Assembly (NCBI GenBank): GCA_947455485.1 | Contig: CANGNV010000005.1 | Location: 1-64,000 of the forward strand | DNA: 64,000 nt | DNA from: Burkholderiaceae bacterium | Lineage (GTDB): Bacteria > Pseudomonadota > Gammaproteobacteria > Burkholderiales > Burkholderiaceae | Reading direction: 5' to 3' | Shown: in pieces, positions 46,816-55,373 of the stretch | How the letters are laid out: each line of letters starts with the position of its first letter | Position numbering within the stretch: position 1 is the stretch's first letter | Translations under genes and position numbers: made by a program | The notes under the pieces: generated by a model | What the model was told of the DNA's origin: nothing | Seen by the model: the letters and a program-made list of their open reading frames with translations, nothing else | Databases searched by the model: none

Positions 46816-46850
46816 AGATAAGTGAGTTTATCAGGTGGTAAGCTATCGAA

Positions 46851-47168
46851 ATGATCTATCAATTTCGCTCCAAAGCGGGTCCTGACGTCATCATGCTGGC
46901 TGATCTTACCCAGCGCATCTTTGAAATTTTGGGCCGGCCATTAGAGCCTCGAGGGATTTTGACGGTTGAGCAACTACCAGCCCTCATCATCGCCTTAGAA
47001 ACCGCCATTCTGAAAGACCTGGAAGAGCGGGCTAAAAGTAATACGGCTGATCAAGAAAATACTGAAAAACCGAAGCTTGCAGACAGACTGGGGCAGCGTG
47101 CCTACCCCTTCTTAGAGCTCATGAAACAGTCCAAAGCCAAAGATGAGCCAGTGATGTGGGGCGTTTAA
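46851..47168 (+). CDS. DUF1840 domain protein
   Basis: 105 residues beginning 'MIYQFRSKAGPDVIMLADLTQRIFEILGR', the signature of this betaproteobacterial family, with a C-terminal 'RAYPFLELMKQSKAKDEPVMWGV'. Soluble, charged, function unknown. The ATG lies 36 nt from the divergent argS start and its end converges with metH (about 20 nt). Confidence 0.88.
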   Translation: MIYQFRSKAGPDVIMLADLTQRIFEILGRPLEPRGILTVEQLPALIIALETAILKDLEERAKSNTADQENTEKPKLADRLGQRAYPFLELMKQSKAKDEPVMWGV

Positions 47169-47189
47169 AGCGCCACATTAAGGAAGCTC

Positions 47190-49937
47190 TTAATCTATAG
47201 AGCTGGCTAGCTGGCGACGGATGTCTTCAACAGACTCATTACGGCGCTTAGCAAGATCTTCAATCTGGTCTGCTGACAACTTACCCACATTGAAATAACG
47301 CGCCTCTGGATGTGCCAGATAAAAACCACTGACACTCGAAGCTGGGTTCATGGCCATCGATTCAGTCAAGGTCATGCCAATATCTTCCGAACCAATGACG
47401 CGCAATAAATCTTTTTTCACTTCATGCGCAGGGCAAGCTGGATAACCTGGCGCCGGACGGATGCCGCGGTATTCCTCATTGATCATTTGATCATTCGTCA
47501 AAATCTCATCAGTTGCATAGCCCCAAAGATCCGTACGAACGCGATGGTGCATCAACTCTGCAAAAGCTTCTGCCAAACGATCGGCCAAGGATTGCAACAT
47601 GATTGCACTGTAGTCATCATGCTTGGCATGAAACTCGGCCACTTTTTTCTCAACACCATGGCCCGTCGTAACGGCGAAGCAACCAAGGTAGTCTGCCACC
47701 TTAGAATCTTTTGGCGCCACATAATCCGCTAAGCAACGATTAGGGCGACGAACGCCATCAACTACTGGTCGCTCTGACTGTTGACGCAAGTTCTGCCAAA
47801 CAAATAATGGGTGCTCACGCGATTCATCGCTGTACAAGACGATGTCATCACCTATTGTGTTTGCTGGATAGAAAGCCACTACAGCATCAGCCTGCAACCA
47901 CTGGCCTTTAATTAATTTATCTAGTAGCGCCTGGCCATCTTCAAATACTTTACGAGCCTCTACGCCAACGATCTCATCATCCAAGATTGCTGGGAACTTA
48001 CCAGCTAGATCCCAAGTTTGGAAGAATGGCGTCCAGTCAATGTATTTAGCAATATCGCTTAAAGCAAAATTCTTAAAAACACGGCGCCCAATAAACTTCG
48101 GCTTCTCAGGAACATAACTAGACCAATCAATCAGCTCGCGATTCTTACGTGCAGCCTCTAGCGAGATAGTTGGTGATGCTTTTTTATTGGCATGCTGCTC
48201 ACGAATGCGTACATAGTCATCACGCAGGTCTTGAATAAATTTCTTAGCGCTTTCATCCGATAGCAAGCTCGATGCTACTGATACAGAACGGGAAGCGTCA
48301 GGCACATAAACTACAGGGCCATCGTAATGGGGTGCAATCTTCACCGCGGTATGCACACGAGAAGTTGTAGCACCACCAATCATTAATGGAATTTGACGTT
48401 CACGGAAATAGTCATCACGCTGCATCTCTTGAGCGACGTAAGTCATCTCTTCTAAGGATGGGGTGATCAAACCAGATAGGCCAACGATATCTGCTTTTTC
48501 TTCTTTGGCACGCTTCAGAATTTCTGCGCAAGGCACCATCACACCCATATTGGCAACTTCAAAGTTATTACATTGCAGCACCACTGTCACAATGTTTTTA
48601 CCAATATCGTGCACGTCGCCTTTAACGGTCGCCATCACAATCTTGCCTTTGGCTTTCGCTTCGCCACCAGAAGCGATGTGCAGGCGCTTTTCTTCCTCAA
48701 TATAGGGAATCAAAATTGCTACCGCTTGTTTCATTACACGTGCACTCTTAACCACTTGCGGCAAGAACATCTTGCCGGCGCCAAACAAATCGCCGACGAC
48801 ATTCATTCCATCCATCAGAGGGCCTTCAATAACCTCGATCGGACGACCGCCCGCACCCATAATTTGGGCACGCAGCTCTTCCGTATCTTCTTCAATAAAG
48901 GTAGTGATGCCATGCACTAAAGCATGGGTTAAACGCTCACGCACTGGGGCTTCACGCCATACCAAGTTCTCTACTTGCTTGGCGCCACCGCCCTTAAATT
49001 GGTCAGCAATATCCAACAAGCGCTCAGTTGGAGTCTTGCCATCTTTTTCTTGAAAACGATTGAGCACCACATCTTCAACGCGCTCACGCAATTCAGGATC
49101 TAAATCGGCATAAACGCCAAGTTGCCCTGCATTGACGATGCCCATGTCCATGCCCGCCTGAATGGCGTGATACAGGAACACCGTATGAATGGCTTCACGG
49201 ACGCGATCATTACCTCGGAAAGAGAAGCTGACATTAGAGACGCCGCCACTCACTTTCGCGCCCGGCAGATTTTCTTTAATCCAGCGAGTCGCATTGATGA
49301 AATCTACTGCGTAGTTGTCATGCTCTTCAATACCAGTTGCAATGGCAAAGATATTGGGGTCAAAAATAATATCTTCTGCTGGGAAGCCAATCTCATTCAC
49401 AAGAATTTGATAGCAGCGCTGACAAATTTCAGTCTTACGCTTAAAAGTATCCGCTTGACCTACTTCATCAAAAGCCATCACTACAGATGCTGCGCCATAA
49501 CGACGAATTAGACGCGCTTGTTTTCTGAAAGGCTCTTCACCCTCTTTGAGTGAGATCGAATTAACAATCGGCTTACCTTGAATACATTTCAGGCCGGCTT
49601 CAATCACACTCCATTTGGAGGAGTCAATCATGATTGGTACTCGAGCAATATCTGGTTCTGAAGCAATTAAATTCAAGAAGCGCGTCATCGCTGCTTCGGA
49701 ATCTAACATCGCTTCATCCATATTGATGTCAATAACTTGAGCGCCATTCTCAACTTGCTGTCTTGCAACTACCAAGGCTTCATCAAATTGATTATTCAAA
49801 ATCATGCGGGAGAATGCTTTGGAGCCTGTAACGTTAGTGCGCTCACCAATGTTTACAAAACCTACTTCAGGCGTGACATTGAAAGGCTCTAAGCCCGAGA
49901 GCTTCATTGGCGGCATTATCTTAGTAGTCTTACTCAT
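47190..49937 (-). CDS. metH: methionine synthase, C-terminal part (folate, cobalamin and activation domains)
   Basis: 915 residues. Pterin-binding domain (about 20-290, '[22 protein letters not shown]'), cap and cobalamin domains with the ligand motif D441-V-H443-D-I-G446, and the C-terminal SAM-activation domain ('[17 protein letters not shown]'). It lacks the homocysteine domain, which is encoded separately by the next upstream gene. The two overlap by 4 nt (ATGA), so the complex would be made from one transcript. Confidence 0.96.
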   Translation of the reverse strand: MSKTTKIMPPMKLSGLEPFNVTPEVGFVNIGERTNVTGSKAFSRMILNNQFDEALVVARQQVENGAQVIDINMDEAMLDSEAAMTRFLNLIASEPDIARVPIMIDSSKWSVIEAGLKCIQGKPIVNSISLKEGEEPFRKQARLIRRYGAASVVMAFDEVGQADTFKRKTEICQRCYQILVNEIGFPAEDIIFDPNIFAIATGIEEHDNYAVDFINATRWIKENLPGAKVSGGVSNVSFSFRGNDRVREAIHTVFLYHAIQAGMDMGIVNAGQLGVYADLDPELRERVEDVVLNRFQEKDGKTPTERLLDIADQFKGGGAKQVENLVWREAPVRERLTHALVHGITTFIEEDTEELRAQIMGAGGRPIEVIEGPLMDGMNVVGDLFGAGKMFLPQVVKSARVMKQAVAILIPYIEEEKRLHIASGGEAKAKGKIVMATVKGDVHDIGKNIVTVVLQCNNFEVANMGVMVPCAEILKRAKEEKADIVGLSGLITPSLEEMTYVAQEMQRDDYFRERQIPLMIGGATTSRVHTAVKIAPHYDGPVVYVPDASRSVSVASSLLSDESAKKFIQDLRDDYVRIREQHANKKASPTISLEAARKNRELIDWSSYVPEKPKFIGRRVFKNFALSDIAKYIDWTPFFQTWDLAGKFPAILDDEIVGVEARKVFEDGQALLDKLIKGQWLQADAVVAFYPANTIGDDIVLYSDESREHPLFVWQNLRQQSERPVVDGVRRPNRCLADYVAPKDSKVADYLGCFAVTTGHGVEKKVAEFHAKHDDYSAIMLQSLADRLAEAFAELMHHRVRTDLWGYATDEILTNDQMINEEYRGIRPAPGYPACPAHEVKKDLLRVIGSEDIGMTLTESMAMNPASSVSGFYLAHPEARYFNVGKLSADQIEDLAKRRNESVEDIRRQLASSID

Positions 49938-50998
49938 GCTGATACCTCTGCGCTCTCACGATAGAAGGCGCGTGGCTTACGCTTGGCAACTGCATTAGCA
50001 ATCGCACGAATATGATCCGGCGTCGTTCCACAGCAACCACCTACGAGATTGACCAAACCATCTTTTGCAAAACCATCGACAAGGCTGGACGTAATTTCTG
50101 GAGTTTCATCAAAGCCAGTGTCACTCATTGGATTAGGCAAGCCTGCATTGGGATAGCAAGATACAGCTGCGTCGCATATGCGAGCAAGTTCAGCAATATA
50201 AGGACGCATCAGTGCGGCGCCTAATGCGCAATTCAAACCAAAAGTCAGCGGCTTGATATGACGTAAGCTATTCCAGAACGCCTCAACTGTTTGACCCGAC
50301 AAGATACGACCAGAAGCGTCTGTCACCGTACCAGAAATCATCACCGGCAAACGCTCACCAGTTTCTTCAAAGAACTCATCTAAGGCAAACAATGCAGCCT
50401 TGGCATTGAGTGTGTCGAAAATAGTTTCTACTAAAAATAAATCAACGCCGCCTTCAAAGAGGCCTTCGATCTGTTCGCGATAGGAGGCACGCAATGCATC
50501 AAACGTTACATTGCGAGCACCTGGGTCATTTACATCCGGAGAAATGCTGGCTGTCTTTGGAGTAGGTCCAATTGCGCCCGCCGCAAAACGTGGCTTATCT
50601 GGCGTGGAGTATTTTTCACAGGCAGCTCGCGCCAATTGAGCAGAGATGACATTCATCTCGCGCGCCAAGCCCGCCATTTTGTAATCTTCTTGCGCAACAG
50701 AAGTGGCGCCAAAAGTATTAGTTTCGATAATGTCGGCGCCAGCATCTAAATACTGCTCGTGAATCTTGCTGATGATTTGAGGCTGGGTGAGAACTAGAAG
50801 TTCGTTATTACCCTTGATGTCACCAGGATGAGCCTCAAAGCGCTTGCTGGCAGGCAATCCGCGGTAATCCGCTTCATTGAGCTTGTATTGCTGAATCATG
50901 GTGCCCATAGCGCCATCCAAAATCAGAATGCGCTGCTTCAGTAGCTCGGGAAGTGCCTGACCACGGGTGTAAGGCTGGGATAAACCATTAGATTGCAT
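49934..50998 (-). CDS. metH: methionine synthase, homocysteine-binding domain (split MetH)
   Basis: 354-residue homocysteine S-methyltransferase domain. Zinc ligands are the CC pair C322-C323 in '[11 protein letters not shown]' and a third Cys in '[12 protein letters not shown]'. Substrate region '[12 protein letters not shown]' and 'NTFGA' near the start. In E. coli this is the first 350 residues of one 1227-residue MetH; here the domains are split, as in many Burkholderiales. Transcribed divergently from phaM (78 nt). Confidence 0.95.
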   Translation of the reverse strand: MQSNGLSQPYTRGQALPELLKQRILILDGAMGTMIQQYKLNEADYRGLPASKRFEAHPGDIKGNNELLVLTQPQIISKIHEQYLDAGADIIETNTFGATSVAQEDYKMAGLAREMNVISAQLARAACEKYSTPDKPRFAAGAIGPTPKTASISPDVNDPGARNVTFDALRASYREQIEGLFEGGVDLFLVETIFDTLNAKAALFALDEFFEETGERLPVMISGTVTDASGRILSGQTVEAFWNSLRHIKPLTFGLNCALGAALMRPYIAELARICDAAVSCYPNAGLPNPMSDTGFDETPEITSSLVDGFAKDGLVNLVGGCCGTTPDHIRAIANAVAKRKPRAFYRESAEVSA

Positions 50999-51076
50999 TG
51001 CTTAACCGGGATTAATCTCTAGAATCTCTTATTGTATTGGCATTAAGCCACTTTTATCTGACCCGGAGCCCGCCCT

Positions 51077-51526
51077 ATGTTTGGAACTATCCCTGAATTC
51101 AATCAAAGCCTAGAAATGATGAAAACCATGTGGGGTCAGGGAGCAGGCGGATCGACGCCAGGACAATTTCCCTTCACTACAGATGCCTCTAAGGCTGCAG
51201 GGGGTTTTGGCTCAGCATTTCCAGGGCTAGATACCGATGAACTAGAAAAGCGCATTAAGGACCTGAAAAGCGTTGAAAACTGGCTTAACCTCAATCTCAA
51301 TATCTTGAAGTCCACCATTCAGGGTCTAGAAGTGCAACATGCAACCATGATGGCCCTTAAATCCTTCGGGGATGCCGTTTCAGCAACTGCTGCCGCCGCT
51401 ACCGGCGGATCCCCTGAAGAGTCGGGAACGAAGGCCTCTAAACCACGCAAAACCGCAACACGCCGTCGTCGCAAAGCTGGCGACTCAACTTTCCTCGACG
51501 AAGTAGGTAATTCAGATGAGCAATAG
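51077..51526 (+). CDS. phaM: PHB granule-associated protein PhaM-like
   Basis: 149 residues. Hydrophobic N-terminal region with 'FNQSLEMMKTMWGQG', a middle helical part around residues 55-100 ('LEKRIKDLKSVENWLNLNLNILKSTIQGLEVQ'), and a basic C-terminus with RKTATRRRRK resembling the DNA-binding tail of PhaM, which activates PHB synthase and tethers granules to the nucleoid in Ralstonia. Name given by this layout. Its last 89 nt overlap, in antisense, the end of the MBL hydrolase gene. Confidence 0.88.
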   Translation: MFGTIPEFNQSLEMMKTMWGQGAGGSTPGQFPFTTDASKAAGGFGSAFPGLDTDELEKRIKDLKSVENWLNLNLNILKSTIQGLEVQHATMMALKSFGDAVSATAAAATGGSPEESGTKASKPRKTATRRRRKAGDSTFLDEVGNSDEQ

Positions 51527-52523
51527 CCTCACCCATAGCAAATGTCATTTGGTGAATATCTAATTCACGTCTAAATAAAACCGGCACTATCTCACGAGCA
51601 GTTGCCGGTTTTTCACATGCTCCAAGCGTTTCTGCCAAGCGCTCATCGTGATGCGCTTTCAACTGATCAATCCGTGGCTTCATTCCTGTAAATGGCTTGC
51701 CATGCGATGGCAGTACGAGTGCGTCATCGGGTAGCGGTAGATATCGATCTAAAGAGCTCAAATACAAACCTAAAGGATCTGCATCCGGATCTGCATCGTA
51801 GACACTCACATTGGTGGAGATGCGTGGCAACAACATGTCTCCAGAGATTAATACGCCGAGATCTTTGCAAAAGAGTGAAGCATGTTCAGGTGCATGACCA
51901 AATCCCATGATCACTTGCCACTCATGTCCACCAATCAAAATCATTTCGCCATCGATGATGCGACGATATTGCCGTGGCACACCCGGAACCATATTGCTAT
52001 AGTAATTAGAGCGCGCCCGAATTTTTTCTAAATCTTCTGGTGCAGTCAATCCATGCTTCTGAAAGTGATCTGCAGAGCCGCCTCCACCAGCACGTGCACC
52101 AACCGCAGCACCGCCCTCTTTGTGACTCAGCCATTGCGCAGTTAAATAATCCGTCATCGAAATCCAGAGCGGCGCATTCCATTTTTCGCAAAGCCATTGA
52201 GAGAGTCCCACATGGTCTGGATGCATATGGGTCACGATCACCCTGAGCACCGGCAAGCCATCTAGTTGAGTAGCAAAAATTTGATCCCAAGCTGCTTTGG
52301 TCTCGTCATTAGCAATGCCGCAATCTACGATGGTCCAACCCTGAACGCCTTCAAACTCATCACGTAGCAGCCATAGGTTAATGTGGTCTAAAGCAAAGGG
52401 GAGGCGCATCCGCAACCAACGAACACCAGGCGCGACCTCCATTGAACTACCCACTTCCGGCAAAGCATCAGCTAAGGGATAATGAATAGAACTAAGATCG
52501 CTGGATTGGTTTTTGGTATTCAT
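51438..52523 (-). CDS. MBL-fold metallo-hydrolase
   Basis: 361 residues. Zinc motif 'VTHMHPDHVGL' (HxHxDH), a later His in 'GFGHAPEHASLF', Asp in 'LISGDMLLPR' and the final 'VLPSHGKPF'. A C-terminal winged-helix-like region (about 290-360, 'FRRELDIHQMTFAMGEAIAHLNYLLRRGKLSRQ') follows, typical of the glyoxalase-II-like group. Substrate unknown. Its 3' end overlaps antisense to phaM by 89 nt. Divergent from the short DUF1289 gene. Confidence 0.92.
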   Translation of the reverse strand: MNTKNQSSDLSSIHYPLADALPEVGSSMEVAPGVRWLRMRLPFALDHINLWLLRDEFEGVQGWTIVDCGIANDETKAAWDQIFATQLDGLPVLRVIVTHMHPDHVGLSQWLCEKWNAPLWISMTDYLTAQWLSHKEGGAAVGARAGGGGSADHFQKHGLTAPEDLEKIRARSNYYSNMVPGVPRQYRRIIDGEMILIGGHEWQVIMGFGHAPEHASLFCKDLGVLISGDMLLPRISTNVSVYDADPDADPLGLYLSSLDRYLPLPDDALVLPSHGKPFTGMKPRIDQLKAHHDERLAETLGACEKPATAREIVPVLFRRELDIHQMTFAMGEAIAHLNYLLRRGKLSRQLCDDGVLRFCVV

Positions 52524-52546
52524 CTTTTTTCTATTCTAGGTTTGCT

Positions 52547-52723
52547 TTGACAACAGTTCCATCGCCTTGTATCAACTGGTGCGACATCAACCCTGAAAAT
52601 GGTTTTTGCCGTGGCTGCTATCGCACGCTATCAGAGATTGCAGACTGGTCTGAACTTTCTAACTCTGACAAGCTTGAGGTCTGGGAAAAACTAGAAACGC
52701 GCAAACCTCAAGCACCGCAGTAA
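52547..52723 (+). CDS. DUF1289 domain protein
   Basis: 58 codons read directly from the sequence, starting with TTG (no ATG is available in frame) and ending TAA at 52721-52723. The product has the DUF1289 cysteine pattern: PCINWC...GFCRGCYRT, then 'LSEIADW' and a charged C-terminal helix. Four cysteines could bind zinc or a cluster. It fills the otherwise empty gap between the MBL gene and the reductase gene, being divergent from the former and convergent with the latter. No clear ribosome site. Confidence 0.8.
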   Translation: MTTVPSPCINWCDINPENGFCRGCYRTLSEIADWSELSNSDKLEVWEKLETRKPQAPQ

Positions 52724-52737
52724 GTATTACTAATTGC

Positions 52738-53721
52738 TTATTTATTGACATCAACAATTAAACGACCACGCACATTTCCAGCCATCAGTTCGGCAGCGTA
52801 CTTTACTGAATCTCCCAAACTAATTTCGTGAGAGATCTCCTCTAAAGTTTTGAGATCAACTAATTTACTCAATTGCTCATAAGCGGCAATGCGTTTTGCT
52901 TTTGGTACCGTCACGCTATTGATGCCATACAAAGTGACGCCACGCAAAATGAATGGCGCAACACTCGACGGAAAATCCATTCCTTGAGCAAGACCACAAG
53001 CGGCAACCGCACCATCACTCTTCGTTTGCGCACAGGCATTAGCTAATGTATGACTACCAACGCTATCGACTACTGCCGCCCAACGCTCTTTTGCTAAAGG
53101 CTTGCCAGGAGCTGACAGTGCGGCACGATCAATCACTTCACTTGCACCCAATTTCTTCAAGTAATCAGCCTCAGACATGCGCCCAGTACTGGCAACAACT
53201 GTAAATCCTAATTTACTGAGAAGAGTAATGGCGAAGCTACCAACGCCACCCGCAGCACCAGTCACTAAGACCTCACCATCACTAGGCTTAAGGCCATGCT
53301 TTTGTAAAGCCATCACACACAGCATTGCGGTGTAGCCAGCAGTGCCAATAGCTAGAGCCTGCTTAGCAGTAAATCCTTTTGGCAATGGAATAAGCCATTC
53401 AGATTTCACGCGCGCTTGCTGAGCCAGCCCACCCCAATGACCTTCACCAACACCCCAGCCATTGAGTAACACCATGTCGCCAGCCTTAAATTCTGGGCTA
53501 GCACTCTCTAAAACTTCCCCTGCGAAATCAATACCAGGAACCATAGGGAAGCTTCGCACCACCGGACCCTTGCCAGTAATAGCTAGGCCATCTTTGTAAT
53601 TCAGTGTGGAATAGAGCACCTTAACTCTGACATCCCCCTCGGGCAAACTAGCCTCATCGACCTGACTAAGCTGGGCCCGATAACCTTGATCATCTTTATT
53701 TACCAAAATTGCGTTAAACAT
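52738..53721 (-). CDS. YhdH/AcuI-type quinone oxidoreductase (acrylyl-CoA reductase family)
   Basis: 327 residues, zinc-independent medium-chain dehydrogenase/reductase. 'LNYKDGLAITGKGPVVRSFPMVPGIDFAGEV' (N-terminal signature), NADP-binding 'VTGAAGGVGSFAITLLSKLG' at about 150-170 and 'YGINSV' near 270. AcuI homologues reduce acrylyl-CoA, but substrate is not fixed by these motifs. Start at ATG 53721 with AGGAAGAG upstream. Divergent from the small lipoprotein gene. Confidence 0.92.
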   Translation of the reverse strand: MFNAILVNKDDQGYRAQLSQVDEASLPEGDVRVKVLYSTLNYKDGLAITGKGPVVRSFPMVPGIDFAGEVLESASPEFKAGDMVLLNGWGVGEGHWGGLAQQARVKSEWLIPLPKGFTAKQALAIGTAGYTAMLCVMALQKHGLKPSDGEVLVTGAAGGVGSFAITLLSKLGFTVVASTGRMSEADYLKKLGASEVIDRAALSAPGKPLAKERWAAVVDSVGSHTLANACAQTKSDGAVAACGLAQGMDFPSSVAPFILRGVTLYGINSVTVPKAKRIAAYEQLSKLVDLKTLEEISHEISLGDSVKYAAELMAGNVRGRLIVDVNK

Positions 53722-53808
53722 GTCTCTTCCTTTTAAAAGCGCTGCATTCTCCACAGCAAATACGTAATAGGTTTATCCTAACGAGCATTGCTGATTATGG
53801 AGGTTTCC

Positions 53809-54111
53809 ATGAAAAAAATTCTACTATTAACTACGATTTCTGGCTTAGCGCTGATTGGCTGCTCATCGAGCCAAATTAATATGTCTATGGGCAATATGCG
53901 CCTCATTACCTCCGGCGCAGCACCTCAAGACGTGATGGACTTTGCTAATACGACTTGTAAGAATGATTTCTACCAGGGCGCAAGCTTCCTTTCTAAGGCT
54001 GGCAAGGAATATCGCTTTAAATGCGTTAAAGCTGAAGAGAATGAAATCCTGACCCCTATTCCAGGAACAACTATCCCTGCCGATGCGCCTGCTCCAGCCG
54101 CAGTAAAGTAA
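53809..54111 (+). CDS. small uncharacterised lipoprotein
   Basis: 100 residues. Lipoprotein signal with lipobox LIGC (Cys18), then a short domain with 'TSGAAPQDVMDFANTTCKNDFYQGASFLSKAGKEYRFKCV' containing two cysteines that could form a disulfide. Pro/Ala tail. GGAGG lies five nt before the ATG. No recognised family. Precedes flavin reductase and GST genes on the same strand (21 nt). Confidence 0.82.
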   Translation: MKKILLLTTISGLALIGCSSSQINMSMGNMRLITSGAAPQDVMDFANTTCKNDFYQGASFLSKAGKEYRFKCVKAEENEILTPIPGTTIPADAPAPAAVK

Positions 54112-54132
54112 AACACTCAATAAGCTCACAAG

Positions 54133-54621
54133 ATGACCCCATTTACCTCCCAAGAGCTCCGCAAAGGCTTTTCTTCCTTTGCAACTGGGGTCACAGTCAT
54201 TACCTGCTTGGATGCTGACCAGAATGCCCATGGCATCACCATCAGCTCCTTTAATACTGTTTCACTAGAGCCACCACTCATTTTGTGGAGCCTCAAAAAG
54301 CATTCACGTTTAATGCCTAATTTTGAAGTGGGTCACAAACAGTTAATTCATGTGTTGGAGCGCTCACAAGAAGCAATGGCAATGCACTTTGCTACCGTGA
54401 AAGAAAATCAATTTGTGAGCATCCCCCATAAACTTGCTGCAAGTGGGTTGACCCAAATTGAGGGCTGTTGTGCTTACTTTGAGTGTGAAACTGTTTCTGT
54501 TCATACTGGTGGCGATCACAACATCATCGTTGCCAAAGTACTCAATCTAAAGCATGCTCCAGAAAGTCACCCGCTCATATTTGCACACAGCAAATTTATG
54601 GGCTTAGATTCATCACTTTAA
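54133..54621 (+). CDS. flavin reductase-like FMN-binding protein
   Basis: 162 residues of the split-barrel flavin reductase fold: 'RKGFSSFATGVTVITCLDADQNAHGITISSFNTVSLEPPLILWSL' is the FMN-binding start. Would reduce FMN/FAD with NAD(P)H for a partner enzyme, which is not visible here. Between the lipoprotein and GST genes, with short gaps (21 and 22 nt). Confidence 0.9.
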   Translation: MTPFTSQELRKGFSSFATGVTVITCLDADQNAHGITISSFNTVSLEPPLILWSLKKHSRLMPNFEVGHKQLIHVLERSQEAMAMHFATVKENQFVSIPHKLAASGLTQIEGCCAYFECETVSVHTGGDHNIIVAKVLNLKHAPESHPLIFAHSKFMGLDSSL

Positions 54622-54643
54622 AAATACCAAAATAGGAATTCTC

Positions 54644-55306
54644 ATGATTCGCTTGTGGGGAAGAAAAAGTTCTATCAATGTGCAAAAGGTGCTCTGGTGC
54701 CTTGCCGAGCTAGGACTGGAAGAAGGTAAAGATTTTGAGCGCATTGATGCTGGCCTTCACTTTGGTAAAAATCGCACCCCTGAATTTCTAGCACTCAACC
54801 CCAATGGCTTAGTCCCTACGCTACAAGATGGTGATCTTGTTCTCTGGGAATCCAATACCATTTTGCGATATCTTGTTCGTCAGTACGATAAGTCGAAGCG
54901 CTTTCCAGCGGACATCGCTAGTCAATACCAATCTGAGAAGTGGATGGATTGGCAAGTAGGCACTATGTGGCCCAGTTTGCGCGTTGCCTTTCTAGGGCTA
55001 ACTCGAACACCTGAAAACGAAAGAAACTACGAAGTCATTCACAAGGCATATCAAGACACCAATGCTTTACTCGCATTAATTGACCAACAGCTAGCCAATC
55101 AGCGTTATTGCTCAGGAGACTCTTTCAATATTGGAGATATTCCGTTGGCACTCTGTGTCAGCAGATGGATTCTGTTAAATGAAACCTTTCCAGAGCAAAC
55201 GGGGGCACGTCTTTCTTTACACAACGTTGAAGCATGGATGCAGCGCATAGAAGCTGACTCCAAGTACAGCGTAGTTGCAGAAAAAGAACTCAATATTGTG
55301 AAGTAA
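54644..55306 (+). CDS. glutathione S-transferase family protein
   Basis: 220 residues. N-terminal thioredoxin-like domain with 'RKSSINVQKVLWCLAELGLEE' (conserved Ser start 'SSIN') and 'NPNGLVPTLQDGDLVLWESNTILRYL' (cis-Pro and Glu-Ser GSH motif), then an all-helical C-terminal domain. Related to GstB/stringent-starvation-like bacterial GSTs. AGGAATTCTC precedes the ATG. Ends just ahead of a strong bidirectional terminator. Confidence 0.93.
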   Translation: MIRLWGRKSSINVQKVLWCLAELGLEEGKDFERIDAGLHFGKNRTPEFLALNPNGLVPTLQDGDLVLWESNTILRYLVRQYDKSKRFPADIASQYQSEKWMDWQVGTMWPSLRVAFLGLTRTPENERNYEVIHKAYQDTNALLALIDQQLANQRYCSGDSFNIGDIPLALCVSRWILLNETFPEQTGARLSLHNVEAWMQRIEADSKYSVVAEKELNIVK

Positions 55307-55323
55307 ATCAGGAGCTCCAATAG

Positions 55324-55355
55324 AAAAGGGTGAACTGAGTTCACCCTTTTTCTTT
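55324..55355. terminator. bidirectional terminator between gst and the RND operon
   Basis: AAAAGGGTGAAC and GTTCACCCTTTT make a perfect 12-bp stem with a TGA loop, followed by TCTTT on the plus strand and preceded by A-rich sequence serving as T-run on the minus strand. It serves the convergent gst gene (plus) and the efflux operon (minus). Confidence 0.92.
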
Positions 55356-55373
55356 AGCTACTTGCGAAATAAG

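Noticed and set aside
47158-47176. Small GGCG...CGCC hairpin between the DUF1840 gene and metH
   Set aside because: Only 4 bp with no U-tract; too weak for a terminator.
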